From contig NZ_CP107783.1 in assembly GCF_036345255.1 (NCBI RefSeq), forward strand, positions 6,370,001 through 6,434,000: a stretch of DNA of 64,000 bases. The letters are read 5' to 3'. The notes beneath the pieces are model-generated. The model had not been told where the DNA came from. It searched no databases and worked only from the letters and a program-made list of their open reading frames with translations. Each line of letters begins with the position of its first letter. The first letter of the stretch is position 1. Below are positions 16,790-25,430 of the stretch, piece by piece. The position numbers and the translations under genes were made by a program. Source of the stretch: Streptomyces sp. NBC_00569. GTDB taxonomy: Bacteria; Actinomycetota; Actinomycetes; Streptomycetales; Streptomycetaceae.

Positions 16790-17233
16790 TTACGCCTGCG
16801 TGCCCGCCGGCGGCAGCTTCAGCTCGACGGCGCCGATCTGGGCCAGCAGGAACAGGTCCTGGCGGCAGGCCCAGTGCTCGTGCACCAGACCGTCGTCACC
16901 GACGCGGTAGATGTGGATGTGCTCGACGTCGACCTTGTTGCCGGTGCCCTCGAAGCCGAGGAAGTCGCCGGTGTGGATGCCGGTGAAGCGCACCCGGATG
17001 ACGGCCTTGTCGCCGTCGGCGAACGAGTCGATGTGGTCCCAGCTCGCCTCGGAGAACACGGAGTTCATCCAGCGGGCGGTGCCGAGGTAGCCGGAGGGGC
17101 CGCCGGGGGTGCCGGGCGGGGCCTCGTAGTCGACGAAGCCGGGGGCGACCAGCTCATGGGCGACCTTCTCGTCGAGGTCGTTGAAGATCTTGCCCATCTG
17201 CTGGGCGATCTCCAGAACGGTGGCGTCGGACAT
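16790..17233 (-). CDS. SnoaL-like protein
   Basis: A 147-residue cone-shaped alpha+beta barrel protein of the SnoaL/NTF2 family: FNDLDEKVAHELVAPGFVDYEAPPG, VRFTGIHTGDFLGFEGTGN and VEHIHIYRVGDDGLVHEHWACRQD are typical of the ester-cyclase branch. Members act as polyketide cyclases, hydratases or hydroxylases; some have no enzymatic role. AGGAAAGGA precedes the ATG. It lies between the ketoreductase and exporter genes and may shape or cyclise the acyl product. The exact reaction cannot be read from sequence. Confidence 0.85.
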   Translation of the reverse strand: MSDATVLEIAQQMGKIFNDLDEKVAHELVAPGFVDYEAPPGTPGGPSGYLGTARWMNSVFSEASWDHIDSFADGDKAVIRVRFTGIHTGDFLGFEGTGNKVDVEHIHIYRVGDDGLVHEHWACRQDLFLLAQIGAVELKLPPAGTQA

Positions 17234-17284
17234 GGAGTTCCTTTCCTGTAAAGGGACTTGGGGGGTTCTGCGGTGTGGGGGGAA

Positions 17285-17989
17285 TCAGTGGCCGACGCCG
17301 AGGCCGCCCGTGACCGGGAGGATCGCCGCCGTGACGTACGAGGCCTCCTCGCTCGCCAGGAAGCGGACGGCGGCGGCGACCTCGTCCGGGGTGCCGGCCC
17401 GGAACAGGGACGTCTGGCCGAGGACGTGCTGACGCCGGGCGTCGGTGACGTCCTTGACCATGTCGGTCTCGATCAGGCCGGGCGAGACGATGTTGACCGT
17501 GATGTTGCGGCGGCCCACCTCGCGGGCGAGCGAGCGGCCGAAACCGATCAACCCGGCCTTGGACGCGGCGTAGTTGGTCTGGCCGGGGGCACCCGCCATC
17601 GCGCTCATCGAGGACATGAGGACGACCCGGCCCCAGCGGGCCTTGAGCATGTCCGGCACGACCTCCTTGGCGACGGTCACCGCCGACATCAGGTTCGTCT
17701 CGATGACCGCGCGGAAGTCGTCGTCCTCCATACCGACGAGCAGCTCGTCGCGGGTGATCCCGGCGTTGGAGACGAGCACCTGGATCGGCCCGTGCTGGAT
17801 GCGGGCCTCGTCGACCGCGCGCCGGACGGACTCGGGGTCCGTCACGTCGCAGCGCACCCCGAACAGGCCCTCGGGCGGCTCACCGGTGCGGTACGTGACG
17901 GCGACCTTGTCGCCCTGTCCGGCCAGGGCGCGGGCGGTGGCGAGGCCGATGCCCCGGTTCCCGCCGGTGACGAGCACGGAACGGCTCAC
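17285..17989 (-). CDS. 3-oxoacyl-ACP reductase (FabG-type ketoreductase)
   Basis: A 234-residue short-chain dehydrogenase. It has the NADPH motif GGNRGIG (9-15), NAG (75-77) and catalytic Ser127, Tyr140 and Lys144 (QTNYAASKAG). Sequence similarity to FabG is high (SPGLIETDM, LASEEASYVT), so it should reduce beta-keto groups after each KS/CLF extension, feeding the HadAB-like dehydratase. The GTG at 17989 lies 4 bases after the HAD stop and has AGGAG in the end of that gene. It is part of the afsA operon, so reduction and the AfsA step are co-expressed. Confidence 0.92.
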   Translation of the reverse strand: MSRSVLVTGGNRGIGLATARALAGQGDKVAVTYRTGEPPEGLFGVRCDVTDPESVRRAVDEARIQHGPIQVLVSNAGITRDELLVGMEDDDFRAVIETNLMSAVTVAKEVVPDMLKARWGRVVLMSSMSAMAGAPGQTNYAASKAGLIGFGRSLAREVGRRNITVNIVSPGLIETDMVKDVTDARRQHVLGQTSLFRAGTPDEVAAAVRFLASEEASYVTAAILPVTGGLGVGH

Positions 17990-17993
17990 GGAG

Positions 17994-18683
17994 TCAGCTC
18001 CTAGGGGTGGGGGACAGGGCCGCCGGCAGGAGGGCGTCGAGCCGCTCCGCCGCCTCGGCCGTGCCGGTGAAGTGGATCGCCTGCCATCCGGCCGCCTCCG
18101 CACCCGCGCAGTTGTGCGCAAGGTCGTCGACGAGCACACAGTTCTCGGCCGGTACCCCGGCCCGCTCGGCGGCGAGGGCGAACATGCCGGGCGACGGCTT
18201 GCGCCGGCCGACCTCGAAGGACAGCAGGACGTCGTCGAAGAGCTCCGCCGGATCGACCATGCGGCGCCAGTGCGCGTCCCAGGTCGGCACCATGTTGGAG
18301 AGCATCCCGACGAACGCGCCGCGCTCGCGCGCCGTGCGCAGCGCCGCCACCCACGCGTGGTTGGTCTCCCGCCCGTCGAACCAGGCGTCGGCCAGCGTCG
18401 TCAGGCGCACGCCGGTCACACCGTGGTCGGCTGCTAGCACCTCGGAGACCTGCGCGAGCCACTCCTCCTCGGAGACGAGAGGGGTGTCGATCGGCTCCAT
18501 GATGTCGCTCGTGCCGTAGCGGGCGGTCACCTTGCCGAGCGCCTGCTGGAGGGCCTGCGGGTCGATGCCCTGCGAGGTGCAGAACGTGCCCATCGTGTGG
18601 GCGATCGGCGGGGTGAGGACCCCGCCGAAGTCGGTCCAGACGGCGAGGCGCCGGGGCGCCCGCGCGTCCTGCGTGCTGCTCAC
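17994..18683 (-). CDS. HAD-superfamily phosphatase
   Basis: A 229-residue HAD-IA hydrolase. Motif I is DFGGVLT: the nucleophile Asp is present but the second Asp is Gly, as in YihX/epoxide-hydrolase-N-like members. Motif II is MLSNM, motif III the Lys in GRRKPSPGMF, and motif IV VDDLAHN. The GTG at 18683 overlaps the afsA stop (GTGA). In butyrolactone biosynthesis the AfsA product carries a phosphate that must be removed, so a translationally coupled phosphatase is a logical partner. That role is inferred; the missing second Asp makes a test worthwhile. Confidence 0.85.
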   Translation of the reverse strand: MSSTQDARAPRRLAVWTDFGGVLTPPIAHTMGTFCTSQGIDPQALQQALGKVTARYGTSDIMEPIDTPLVSEEEWLAQVSEVLAADHGVTGVRLTTLADAWFDGRETNHAWVAALRTARERGAFVGMLSNMVPTWDAHWRRMVDPAELFDDVLLSFEVGRRKPSPGMFALAAERAGVPAENCVLVDDLAHNCAGAEAAGWQAIHFTGTAEAAERLDALLPAALSPTPRS

Positions 18684-19672
18684 AGCTCACTCCCGGGTGC
18701 GACGGTGACGGTGACGTGCGCGATCTCGGCGTCGCCCTGGAGGAAGCGCACGGGGGTCTGCGTCCGGCCGCCGTCCGCGCGCGTCCGCGGCGCCTCGGCG
18801 TGCACCGGCTCGTCGAGCTCCGCGAACCGTGAGAAGCGCGCCTCGAACCCGACGGCGTACGTCGTCCGCGGCTCGCCCGTGGACAGCAGGGCCAGCTGCC
18901 GCGCCGCCTCGACGAGCGTCATCGCGGGCAGGTGGTCGTAGACGTGGTCGAACAGCGCGCGGTTGTCGAAGCGCGGGGTGACCTCGGCCGAGACCGCGGC
19001 GGGGGACGTCTCGGGGCGGGACAGGACGACGTTCAGCGGGTTGCCGCGGCCCACCCGGGCGGGCTCGGCCTGCCAGGTGTCGTCCGCCGCGGCCCCGTGG
19101 TCGCAGAAGTCCGAGGTGAGCGGGGCGGGTGTGCCGCGCTGGGCGTGCCGCAGGACCTCGTTCTCGTGCTGGTTGAGGAACAGCACGTCCATCTCGTGCT
19201 CGCCGACCTCGGTGTCGTCGACGAAGTAGCGCTGGGCGACCTTGCCCTTGCGGTAGCGGCCGCGCCGCGTCGGCTGCCCGATGTACTCGGTGTCGATGCG
19301 CAGCCGGCCGGGCTCCGGGCCGACGACCAGTTCCTTGAGCCCGTACAGGTCGAGCCGGAACGTGTCGACGATCATCGTGGTGCCCTTGGACAGCCCGATG
19401 TGCGCGTGCGACCCCGCGATGGCCGCCTGCCGGCCCGACTCCAGGAGCAACAGCGCGTCGTAGACCGCCGGCCGCTGCACATGGTCGCTGTAGTAGCCGT
19501 GGGTGAGCGGGAGTTGGACCGCGGAGCGGACCTTCTTGGCGGCCAGCGCTCTGATGTCCGTGACGAAGACCTCGGAGACCGCGGCCCGGTGGACCAGGGA
19601 GCGGTCGACGGTGCGCCCGTAACTGAGTTCGGCGGGCGCCGAAGGAATCTCCGGAGCCACGTGTGTGGTCAT
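18680..19672 (-). CDS. AfsA/ScbA-family butenolide synthase-like protein
   Basis: A 330-residue protein with two AfsA hot-dog repeats (about 22-160 and 205-320). Family signatures are HRAAVSEVFVTDI, GYYSDHV in the first repeat, and LFDHVYDHLPAMTLVEAARQ in the second. AfsA condenses a beta-ketoacyl-ACP with dihydroxyacetone phosphate to a butenolide phosphate, the first step to gamma-butyrolactone signals. ATG at 19672 is chosen because AAAGGAAAC precedes it; an ATG at 19720 has no ribosome site. It heads the operon afsA-HAD-KR-SnoaL-MFS and is divergent from a MerR gene. Its substrate may be the acyl chain built by the adjacent PKS. Confidence 0.9.
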   Translation of the reverse strand: MTTHVAPEIPSAPAELSYGRTVDRSLVHRAAVSEVFVTDIRALAAKKVRSAVQLPLTHGYYSDHVQRPAVYDALLLLESGRQAAIAGSHAHIGLSKGTTMIVDTFRLDLYGLKELVVGPEPGRLRIDTEYIGQPTRRGRYRKGKVAQRYFVDDTEVGEHEMDVLFLNQHENEVLRHAQRGTPAPLTSDFCDHGAAADDTWQAEPARVGRGNPLNVVLSRPETSPAAVSAEVTPRFDNRALFDHVYDHLPAMTLVEAARQLALLSTGEPRTTYAVGFEARFSRFAELDEPVHAEAPRTRADGGRTQTPVRFLQGDAEIAHVTVTVAPGSEL

Positions 19673-19897
19673 ACCTGTTTCCTTTGGCTGGGGTCCCTCG
19701 AAGACTTCTCGCGCGGACATCTCGTGAAGGCATCCGGTGAGGTTTCCGTCTGAGCGGAGGGGTTCGCTGCGGAATGAGCGTCGCAGGGGCGCATGGAAGC
19801 GCGATGGTGCGGGAATTCAACGGTGATAAAAGCGTCTTCGCATTCACGTGCACCGGGTGGGGAGCACGCCGCGGGGAAAGCGCAGTATCCTCGTGGA

Positions 19898-20542
19898 ATG
19901 CGTATCGGAGAGCTGGCGCGGCGTACCGGAGTTCCGGTCCCCACCATCAAGTACTACTCGCGCGAGGGCCTGTTGCCCCCGGGTGAGCGCACCAGCCCGA
20001 ACCAGGTCGCGTACGACGATTCCCATGTCCGCAGGCTCAAGCTGATCCGGGCGATGCTGGAGGTCGGCGGCCTGTCCATCGCGGCCGCACGCGATGTCCT
20101 GTCCGAGGTCGACTCCCCGACCCGCACGGTCCACGGCATGCTCGGCGTCGCCCAGTCCGCGGTGACCAGGGCCGCCGTCGAGCGGGGCACCGACGAGGAC
20201 CGGGAGCGGGCCGAGGGCGAGGTCCGTGAGCTCGTGCTCCGGCACGGCTGGGCGGCCAAGCCGGAGAACCCCGGCTGGCAGGCGCTCGTCCAGATCGTGC
20301 TGACCTACCGCGACCTCGACCGGGGCGACCTGCTCACCCTGCTCGACAAGTACGCCGCCGCGGCGGGGGAGTTGGCGGTCGCCGAGCTCGGGGCGCTCGC
20401 CGATGTGCCCAGCGCCGACGGCAAGGTCGAGGGCGTCGTCCTCGGCACGGTCCTCGGCGACGCGGCCATGGCGGCCCTGCGCCGGATCGCCCAGGAGGAC
20501 GCCTCCGGCCGGATCCGCAGCGGGCACAGGCACAGCGCGTAG
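19898..20542 (+). CDS. MerR-family regulator divergent from afsA homologue
   Basis: A 214-residue regulator. The N-terminal winged helix (MRIGELARRTGVPVPTIKYY, RRLKLIRAMLEVGGLSI) is followed by a long helical region and an effector domain of about 100 residues. The latter contains ENPGWQALVQIVLTYRDLDRGDL and ends GTVLGDAAMAALRRIAQ. The effector region is shared with the MerR protein at 32.1-32.8 kb and is not a metal-binding one. It is separated by 225 bases from the afsA start and is the best candidate for controlling that operon, possibly sensing its lipid product. Confidence 0.87.
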   Translation: MRIGELARRTGVPVPTIKYYSREGLLPPGERTSPNQVAYDDSHVRRLKLIRAMLEVGGLSIAAARDVLSEVDSPTRTVHGMLGVAQSAVTRAAVERGTDEDRERAEGEVRELVLRHGWAAKPENPGWQALVQIVLTYRDLDRGDLLTLLDKYAAAAGELAVAELGALADVPSADGKVEGVVLGTVLGDAAMAALRRIAQEDASGRIRSGHRHSA

Positions 20543-20553
20543 CCCTCGCCGGC

Positions 20554-21186
20554 TCACCCGGCGTACGCCGGCAGCGGCGCCACTGGCGCCAGATGGTGCA
20601 CATGGGCGGGCGGCAGATTCCCGAACACCGTCTCCGTACGGAACCGGTGCCGGTCCAGGGTCCGCCCGACGACGGCCTGCACCGCGAGGGTCCGTTCGCG
20701 CGCCCCGCCCGTCGTGAACACCCGGCGCAGCGGGGGCATCCCCGCGTACGCGAAGAACGACAGCGTGCCGCCGGGGCGCAGCGCCGCAAGGAGCCGGCCG
20801 AAGATGTCGTCGACGGTGCCCGCGTCGAAGTTGGCGAACGGCAGCCCGCACACGACGGTGTCGTAGCTCCCCAGCTCGTGCTCCTGCACGAGTCCGGTGA
20901 GCAGCCGCACCCGCTCGTCGCCGCCGTAGTCGCGGTGCAGGAGCTCGGCGAAGCGGGGGTTCGCCTCGACCAGGTCGAGGGTGTCCAGGGCGCCGAGCGA
21001 GGCCCTGATGTGCCGGGTCACGGCACCCGTGCCGGGGCCGACCTCGAGCACCGCGCGGGCGCGGCCGGGACTGGGGATCACGTAGCGGGTCAGGGCCCGC
21101 GCCAGCAGGGGACTGCTGGGCGCGATGGCCCCGGTGTCCCGGCGGGTGCGGGCGAACTCTCGGAGGAACAGCGTCACATCGGTCAT
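20554..21186 (-). CDS. SAM-dependent methyltransferase (phospholipid N-methyltransferase-like)
   Basis: A 210-residue class I methyltransferase. Motif I is LEVGPGTGAVT, motif II DLVEANPRFAEL, and the post-motif region YDTVVCGLPFANFDAGTVDDIF. The N-terminus VTLFLREFARTRRDTGAIAPSSPLLAR resembles PmtA-type lipid methyltransferases. The ATG at 21186 has AGGTGG just upstream; another ATG at 21201 lacks a ribosome site. It converges on the MerR gene. Substrate could be a membrane lipid or the locus product; undetermined. Confidence 0.82.
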   Translation of the reverse strand: MTDVTLFLREFARTRRDTGAIAPSSPLLARALTRYVIPSPGRARAVLEVGPGTGAVTRHIRASLGALDTLDLVEANPRFAELLHRDYGGDERVRLLTGLVQEHELGSYDTVVCGLPFANFDAGTVDDIFGRLLAALRPGGTLSFFAYAGMPPLRRVFTTGGARERTLAVQAVVGRTLDRHRFRTETVFGNLPPAHVHHLAPVAPLPAYAG

Positions 21187-21205
21187 GGCCACCTGCGTCA
21201 TTAGT

Positions 21206-21220
21206 GATAGTGAAACTATC
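21206..21220. promoter_or_regulatory. Palindrome upstream of methyltransferase gene
   Basis: GATAGT-GAA-ACTATC (perfect 6-base arms), followed directly by another GATAG, lies 20 bases before the methyltransferase start, between it and the divergent DedA gene. The base composition is AT-rich against its surroundings. It looks like an operator for a TetR- or MarR-type regulator; which one is unknown. Confidence 0.55.
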
Positions 21221-21365
21221 GATAGCGTAGGTTACTGTTGAAGCTCGGGACACGCCCAGCCGCTGCCCACAGCGACGCTAGTGGGCCTCTGACCTGGGAA
21301 CACGCCTCACCAAAGACCCAGCGAATGCCTCCAAAGAGGCATCGGGCCCAGGGAAAGGGAGACCG

Positions 21366-21998
21366 ATGGACTTCGCCTCACTCATGTCGTGGGTCGACTT
21401 CACGTCCGGCCTGTCCACCCGGATGTCGGGCGCCGCCTGCTGGGCGTACGCGATCCTCGCGGTCACCACGCTGCCGCCCCTGCTGCCCAACGCGGTGCTC
21501 CTGGTCACCGGCGGGATGCTCGCCGCGCGCGGCGAGATGTCCCTCGTCCTGGTCCTGCTCTCGGTGGCCGGCAGCGCGCTCGCCGGCGACGTCCTCATCC
21601 ACCGCTTCGGCTGGTTCGCCGGACGCAGGGTGCGCGGCGGCGCCGCGGGGCGCGGGCGCAGGGGCGAGCTGTTCGACTGGGCCGCTGGGCGGGTGCAGCG
21701 CGGCGGGATCCCGTTCGTCGTCGGCGTCCGCTTCCTGCCCAGCGGGCGCCTCCTCGGCGGGCTCGCGGCCGGTGCGGCGCGCTACCCGGCCGGCAAGTTC
21801 GCGATCGGTGCCGCACTCGCCGAAGTCGTCTGGGCCGCCTACTCGGTGGGCGTGGGCTACTTCGGCGGAGCGGTCAGCGACGACCCCGTGTACTCCGTCG
21901 CGATAGGCCTCGGCCTTTCCGTCGCCGTCGGCGCGGTCGCGGCACTCGCCCAGCGCAGGGCGACCGCCACGGCCGCGGATGTCTCGAAGGGGGCATAG
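21366..21998 (+). CDS. DedA-family membrane protein
   Basis: A 210-residue integral membrane protein of the DedA (VTT/SNARE-associated) family. It has LPPLLPNAVLLVTGGMLAARG near residue 38-58, an amphipathic GDVLIHRFGWFAGRRV, and the conserved re-entrant VVGVRFLPSGRLLGGLAAG. Recent work on the family supports a role as phospholipid or undecaprenyl-phosphate flippases. GGGAG precedes the ATG. It lies between the methyltransferase and the MMPL transporter; link to the PKS product is only by position. Confidence 0.86.
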   Translation: MDFASLMSWVDFTSGLSTRMSGAACWAYAILAVTTLPPLLPNAVLLVTGGMLAARGEMSLVLVLLSVAGSALAGDVLIHRFGWFAGRRVRGGAAGRGRRGELFDWAAGRVQRGGIPFVVGVRFLPSGRLLGGLAAGAARYPAGKFAIGAALAEVVWAAYSVGVGYFGGAVSDDPVYSVAIGLGLSVAVGAVAALAQRRATATAADVSKGA

Positions 21999-22153
21999 CG
22001 CGTTCCCCGAAACGCGGATATCGGAAGCGCACCTTTCCTGGAAGCCTCGGAATTCGTGTGCTGCGGACCAGAATTCACCGCAGCCGCCCGCCGCCGACGT
22101 CGCATGACATAGACGTTCGCCACACGCCATTTGATTGATTCAGGGAGACAGAA

Positions 22154-24349
22154 GTGTTTGCCGCTATCGGAAAGTTCACCGCGCGGCGCCGGAAATGGGT
22201 CGTCATCGCGGCAGTCGTCTTCACGCTGTTCGCCGGCGTGTGGGGCACCGGGGTCTTCGGCTCGTTCACCGGCGGCGCCGGCTTCGACGACCCGGCCAGC
22301 GAGTCCGTCCAGGCCGACAAGGTCCTCGACGGCCCGCTGGGCCGAGAGTCAAACGACCTCATCGTCCTGTACGAGTCGAAGAACGAAAACGCCACGGTCG
22401 ACACCTTCGGCAGAGCCGTCCGCGCCGCGCTGGACGACGTCCCACGCGCCGGCATCGCCCGCCTGGACTCGTTCTGGCACCCCGGCACCCAGAGCCCGAG
22501 CGCGTACGTGTCGAAGAACAACCGACAGACGTACGCGACCGTCCAGTTCACCAGCGACGACGACCAGAAGCAGGTCGAGGCGCTGGAGAAGATCAAGGAC
22601 GACTTCGCGGCCGACGGCGTCACGGTCCGCTACGGCGGCGTCGCCGCGATGACCGACCAGGTCAACACCCTCACCGGCTCGGACATCGCGCGCGCCGAGA
22701 TGCTGTCGGTCCCGATCCTCCTGATCCTCCTGGTCCTGATCTTCCGCAGCGCGATCGCGGCGCTCCTGCCGCTGGCCGTCGGCTCGTTCGTGGCCCTGGG
22801 CTCCTTCGTCGTGCTCCGCGTCCTGACGATGTTCACGGAGATCTCCAGCACCGTCATCAACGTCATCACGATCCTCGGCCTCGGCCTCGCGATCGACTAC
22901 GCGCTCTTCCTCGTCAACCGCTTCCGCGAAGAACTCCACGCGGGAGCCGACGTCGACACGGCCGTGGAGCGCGCCACCGCGACGGCGGGCCGCACGGTCG
23001 CCTTCTCCGGCATCGCCGTGGCGATCTCCTTCGCGGGACTGGCTTTCTTCCCCTCCCGCTTCCTCTCCTCGATGGGGTACGCGGCGGTCGCCGTGGTCGC
23101 GTTCGCGGTGGTCGGCTCCCTCACCCTCCTGCCTGCCCTCCTGCGCTACACCGGGCACAGCATCGACAAGTGGCGTATCCCGCTGGGCGGCAGGAACCGT
23201 GCCCCCAAGCCGGAGAAGGAGGGCCGCTGGTACCGCACGGCCCACGCGGTCATGCGCAAGCCGCTGATCTCCTCGCTGGCGATCGTCGCCGTCCTCGTGG
23301 GACTCGGAGCCCCGCTCCTGGGCGTCAACTGGGCACGCCCCGGCGAGTGGGTGCTGCCCTCGGACGCCGACGCGAAGGTGGTCAGCAAGACGCTCGCATC
23401 GGACTTCGGGACGAACCCCGCACAGATCATGACCTCGGTCGTCCAGGGCGCCACCGGCCCCGTGGACCGCGCCGAAGTGAGCGCCTACGCGGCCAAGTTG
23501 GCCGAGGTGGACGGCGTGGCCTCCGCGACCCCGACAGCCTTCGAGGGCAACGACGCGCGCATCACGCTCCGCTACACGCCGGACGCCATGTCCGACGCCG
23601 CGCAGAGCATGGTCCACGACCTGCGCGCCACGGCGCCCCCGGCCGGAGCGGACACGCTCCTGACGGGCATGCCCGCGTCGCGGGTCGACATCGTCGGCAT
23701 GATCGGCGAGCGCCTCCCGTGGATGGCCCTGTTCGTGGCGGTCGTCTCCTTCTTCGTCCTCTTCCTGGCCTTCGGCTCCCTGCTGCTCCCGCTCAAGTCG
23801 GTGATCCTCAACCTCCTCTCGCTCCTGGCCGCGTTCGGAGCGATCAAGTGGATCTTCCAGGACGGCCACCTCTCGGGCCTCCTGGGCTTCGAACCGATCG
23901 GAGCGGTGGACGCCAACTTCCCGGTCCTGGTCGTGGCCATCGCCTTCGGACTCGCGATGGACTACGAGGTGTTCCTGCTCTCCCGCGTGCGTGAGGAGTG
24001 GGAACTGAGCGGCGACCCGGTCGAGTCGGTGGCACTGGGCGTCCAGCGTACAGCCAAGATCATTACGAGTGCGGCACTGCTCCTCGTCGTGGTCGTGGGC
24101 GGCTTCATGGCCTCCTCGATCCTCTTCATGAAGATGATCGGGGTCGGCCTGGTCATCGCCGTCCTCGTCGACGCGACGATCGTACGAGGCCTGCTGGTGC
24201 CCGCGACGATGGCGCTGCTCGGCAAGTGGGCCTGGTGGGCACCGGCCCCGCTGGCGCGCTGGTGGTCCAAGTACGGCTTCCGCGAGTCCTCGGCCCCGCC
24301 GCCCCCGCCCGCGCCCGCCCCGGCGCCGCGCACCGAGGCGCTGCGGTGA
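22154..24349 (+). CDS. MMPL/RND-family transporter
   Basis: A 731-residue transporter with the duplicated MMPL layout: helix 1 near residues 14-36, a large extracytoplasmic loop, then six helices (about 175-335), and a second loop and helix set (about 370-690). The motif GLAIDYALFLVNRFREEL in the first half is mirrored by FGLAMDYEVFLLSRVREEW in the second; these carry the proton-relay Asp-Tyr pairs. The tail is Pro/Ala-rich. The GTG at 22154 has AGGGAGA upstream. Actinobacterial MMPL proteins export lipids or lipid-linked polyketides, which fits an acyl product from the adjacent PKS. Its stop overlaps the next gene (GTGA). Confidence 0.92.
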   Translation: MFAAIGKFTARRRKWVVIAAVVFTLFAGVWGTGVFGSFTGGAGFDDPASESVQADKVLDGPLGRESNDLIVLYESKNENATVDTFGRAVRAALDDVPRAGIARLDSFWHPGTQSPSAYVSKNNRQTYATVQFTSDDDQKQVEALEKIKDDFAADGVTVRYGGVAAMTDQVNTLTGSDIARAEMLSVPILLILLVLIFRSAIAALLPLAVGSFVALGSFVVLRVLTMFTEISSTVINVITILGLGLAIDYALFLVNRFREELHAGADVDTAVERATATAGRTVAFSGIAVAISFAGLAFFPSRFLSSMGYAAVAVVAFAVVGSLTLLPALLRYTGHSIDKWRIPLGGRNRAPKPEKEGRWYRTAHAVMRKPLISSLAIVAVLVGLGAPLLGVNWARPGEWVLPSDADAKVVSKTLASDFGTNPAQIMTSVVQGATGPVDRAEVSAYAAKLAEVDGVASATPTAFEGNDARITLRYTPDAMSDAAQSMVHDLRATAPPAGADTLLTGMPASRVDIVGMIGERLPWMALFVAVVSFFVLFLAFGSLLLPLKSVILNLLSLLAAFGAIKWIFQDGHLSGLLGFEPIGAVDANFPVLVVAIAFGLAMDYEVFLLSRVREEWELSGDPVESVALGVQRTAKIITSAALLLVVVVGGFMASSILFMKMIGVGLVIAVLVDATIVRGLLVPATMALLGKWAWWAPAPLARWWSKYGFRESSAPPPPPAPAPAPRTEALR

Positions 24350-25365
24350 CGTTGCCCTCCGCAGGGCGGGCGGGTGAGGCGCCCAGCACGGAGGCGCCCA
24401 CCCCGCCCGCCCCTCGAACCGGGACGGCCGGCAACCCCGGTCCGGCCGTCCCCTCAGACACGCCGCGCCCCGGCCCCGTCACTCCCCCGTCGACGGCAAC
24501 CCGGGGCGCGGCGTCCCCCCGCACCGATGAACAGGCACCCGATGACCAGAAAGACCCCGCCTCCTCGGACGACCGGGCCGCACTCGCGGAGGACGACCGG
24601 GCGGCACTGGCCAGGGACAACCGGGACGACCGGCTCGCGCTCGCCGGAATCATCGCGGCCGGCGTCACCGCGGTACTCGCCGCGCTCTTCGGGGACTGGG
24701 GAACCTGGTCCGCGCCTCTGGGCGACGGCCTGCCCGGCTTCCCGCTCGCATGGGGAGTGACGGCGGGACCGCCGGTCGTACTCATAGCCCTGGCAGGCGT
24801 GTTCGTGGCCTGGGCGGGCGCGCCCTCCTTCGCGCGTACGTGGGCGCACACCGCTGCCGCACTGGCGGCGGCCACCGGACTCCTGGCCTTGTTACGGCTG
24901 CCCGTAGGCCCCGACACCACCTGGGCGGCGCTGGCCGAGGCCTCGCACGCGGGCCTGTTCGGCGTGCTCGCGGGCTGGGCCCCGGCACTGGCGGCGCTGG
25001 CCGTCACCCGACGGCGCGCGGCAGGTCGTACGGGACTCACCCCATACGTCTGGGTAACGGCTCTGGCGGCCATGGCCCCTCTGCTTGTCCTGGCCGCCGG
25101 AACGGCGTGGAGCAGCCCGGCCCACGCGGCCCTGTGCACGGCGTCGGAGTGCATCAGCCCGCGCGCCGGCCTCCTCTTCACCGGCGAAGTCACACTGCGC
25201 CTGGCCCTACCCGCCTGGGCGGCGGCGATCGCCGTGCTGGCGGCGGCCCGCCGGACACCGCGGTTCCGCGAGCTGCGCGCGACCTGGCAGATCCTCCTGG
25301 CCCTCGCGGCGGCGGGCCTGGCGATCCTGCTGGCACCCGGGCTGATACTCGGAGCGAAGATCTGA
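24346..25365 (+). CDS. Hypothetical multi-pass membrane protein with repeat-containing acidic linker
   Basis: A 339-residue protein not assigned to a family. The first 85 residues are disordered, rich in Pro, Thr and Ala, and contain a short repeat (DDRAALAE, DDRAALAR, DDRLALAG). About seven hydrophobic helices follow (from LAGIIAAGVTAVLAALFG onward). Two Cys (ALCTASEC) lie in a predicted outer loop. The GTG at 24346 overlaps the MMPL stop, so it is coupled to the transporter and may be an accessory subunit; that is inferred from coupling only. Confidence 0.75.
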   Translation: MTLPSAGRAGEAPSTEAPTPPAPRTGTAGNPGPAVPSDTPRPGPVTPPSTATRGAASPRTDEQAPDDQKDPASSDDRAALAEDDRAALARDNRDDRLALAGIIAAGVTAVLAALFGDWGTWSAPLGDGLPGFPLAWGVTAGPPVVLIALAGVFVAWAGAPSFARTWAHTAAALAAATGLLALLRLPVGPDTTWAALAEASHAGLFGVLAGWAPALAALAVTRRRAAGRTGLTPYVWVTALAAMAPLLVLAAGTAWSSPAHAALCTASECISPRAGLLFTGEVTLRLALPAWAAAIAVLAAARRTPRFRELRATWQILLALAAAGLAILLAPGLILGAKI

Positions 25366-25430
25366 CGCGCAGGCCCACCGTCTGGCCCCGCGGACGAGAG
25401 GGACCACGGAGCCCACCGGCCGATGAGCCA

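Noticed and set aside
18001..18690. Alternative minus-strand frame overlapping the HAD phosphatase
   Set aside because: The other frame carries HAD motifs and overlaps properly with afsA and KR; this one is Arg/Pro-rich without motifs.
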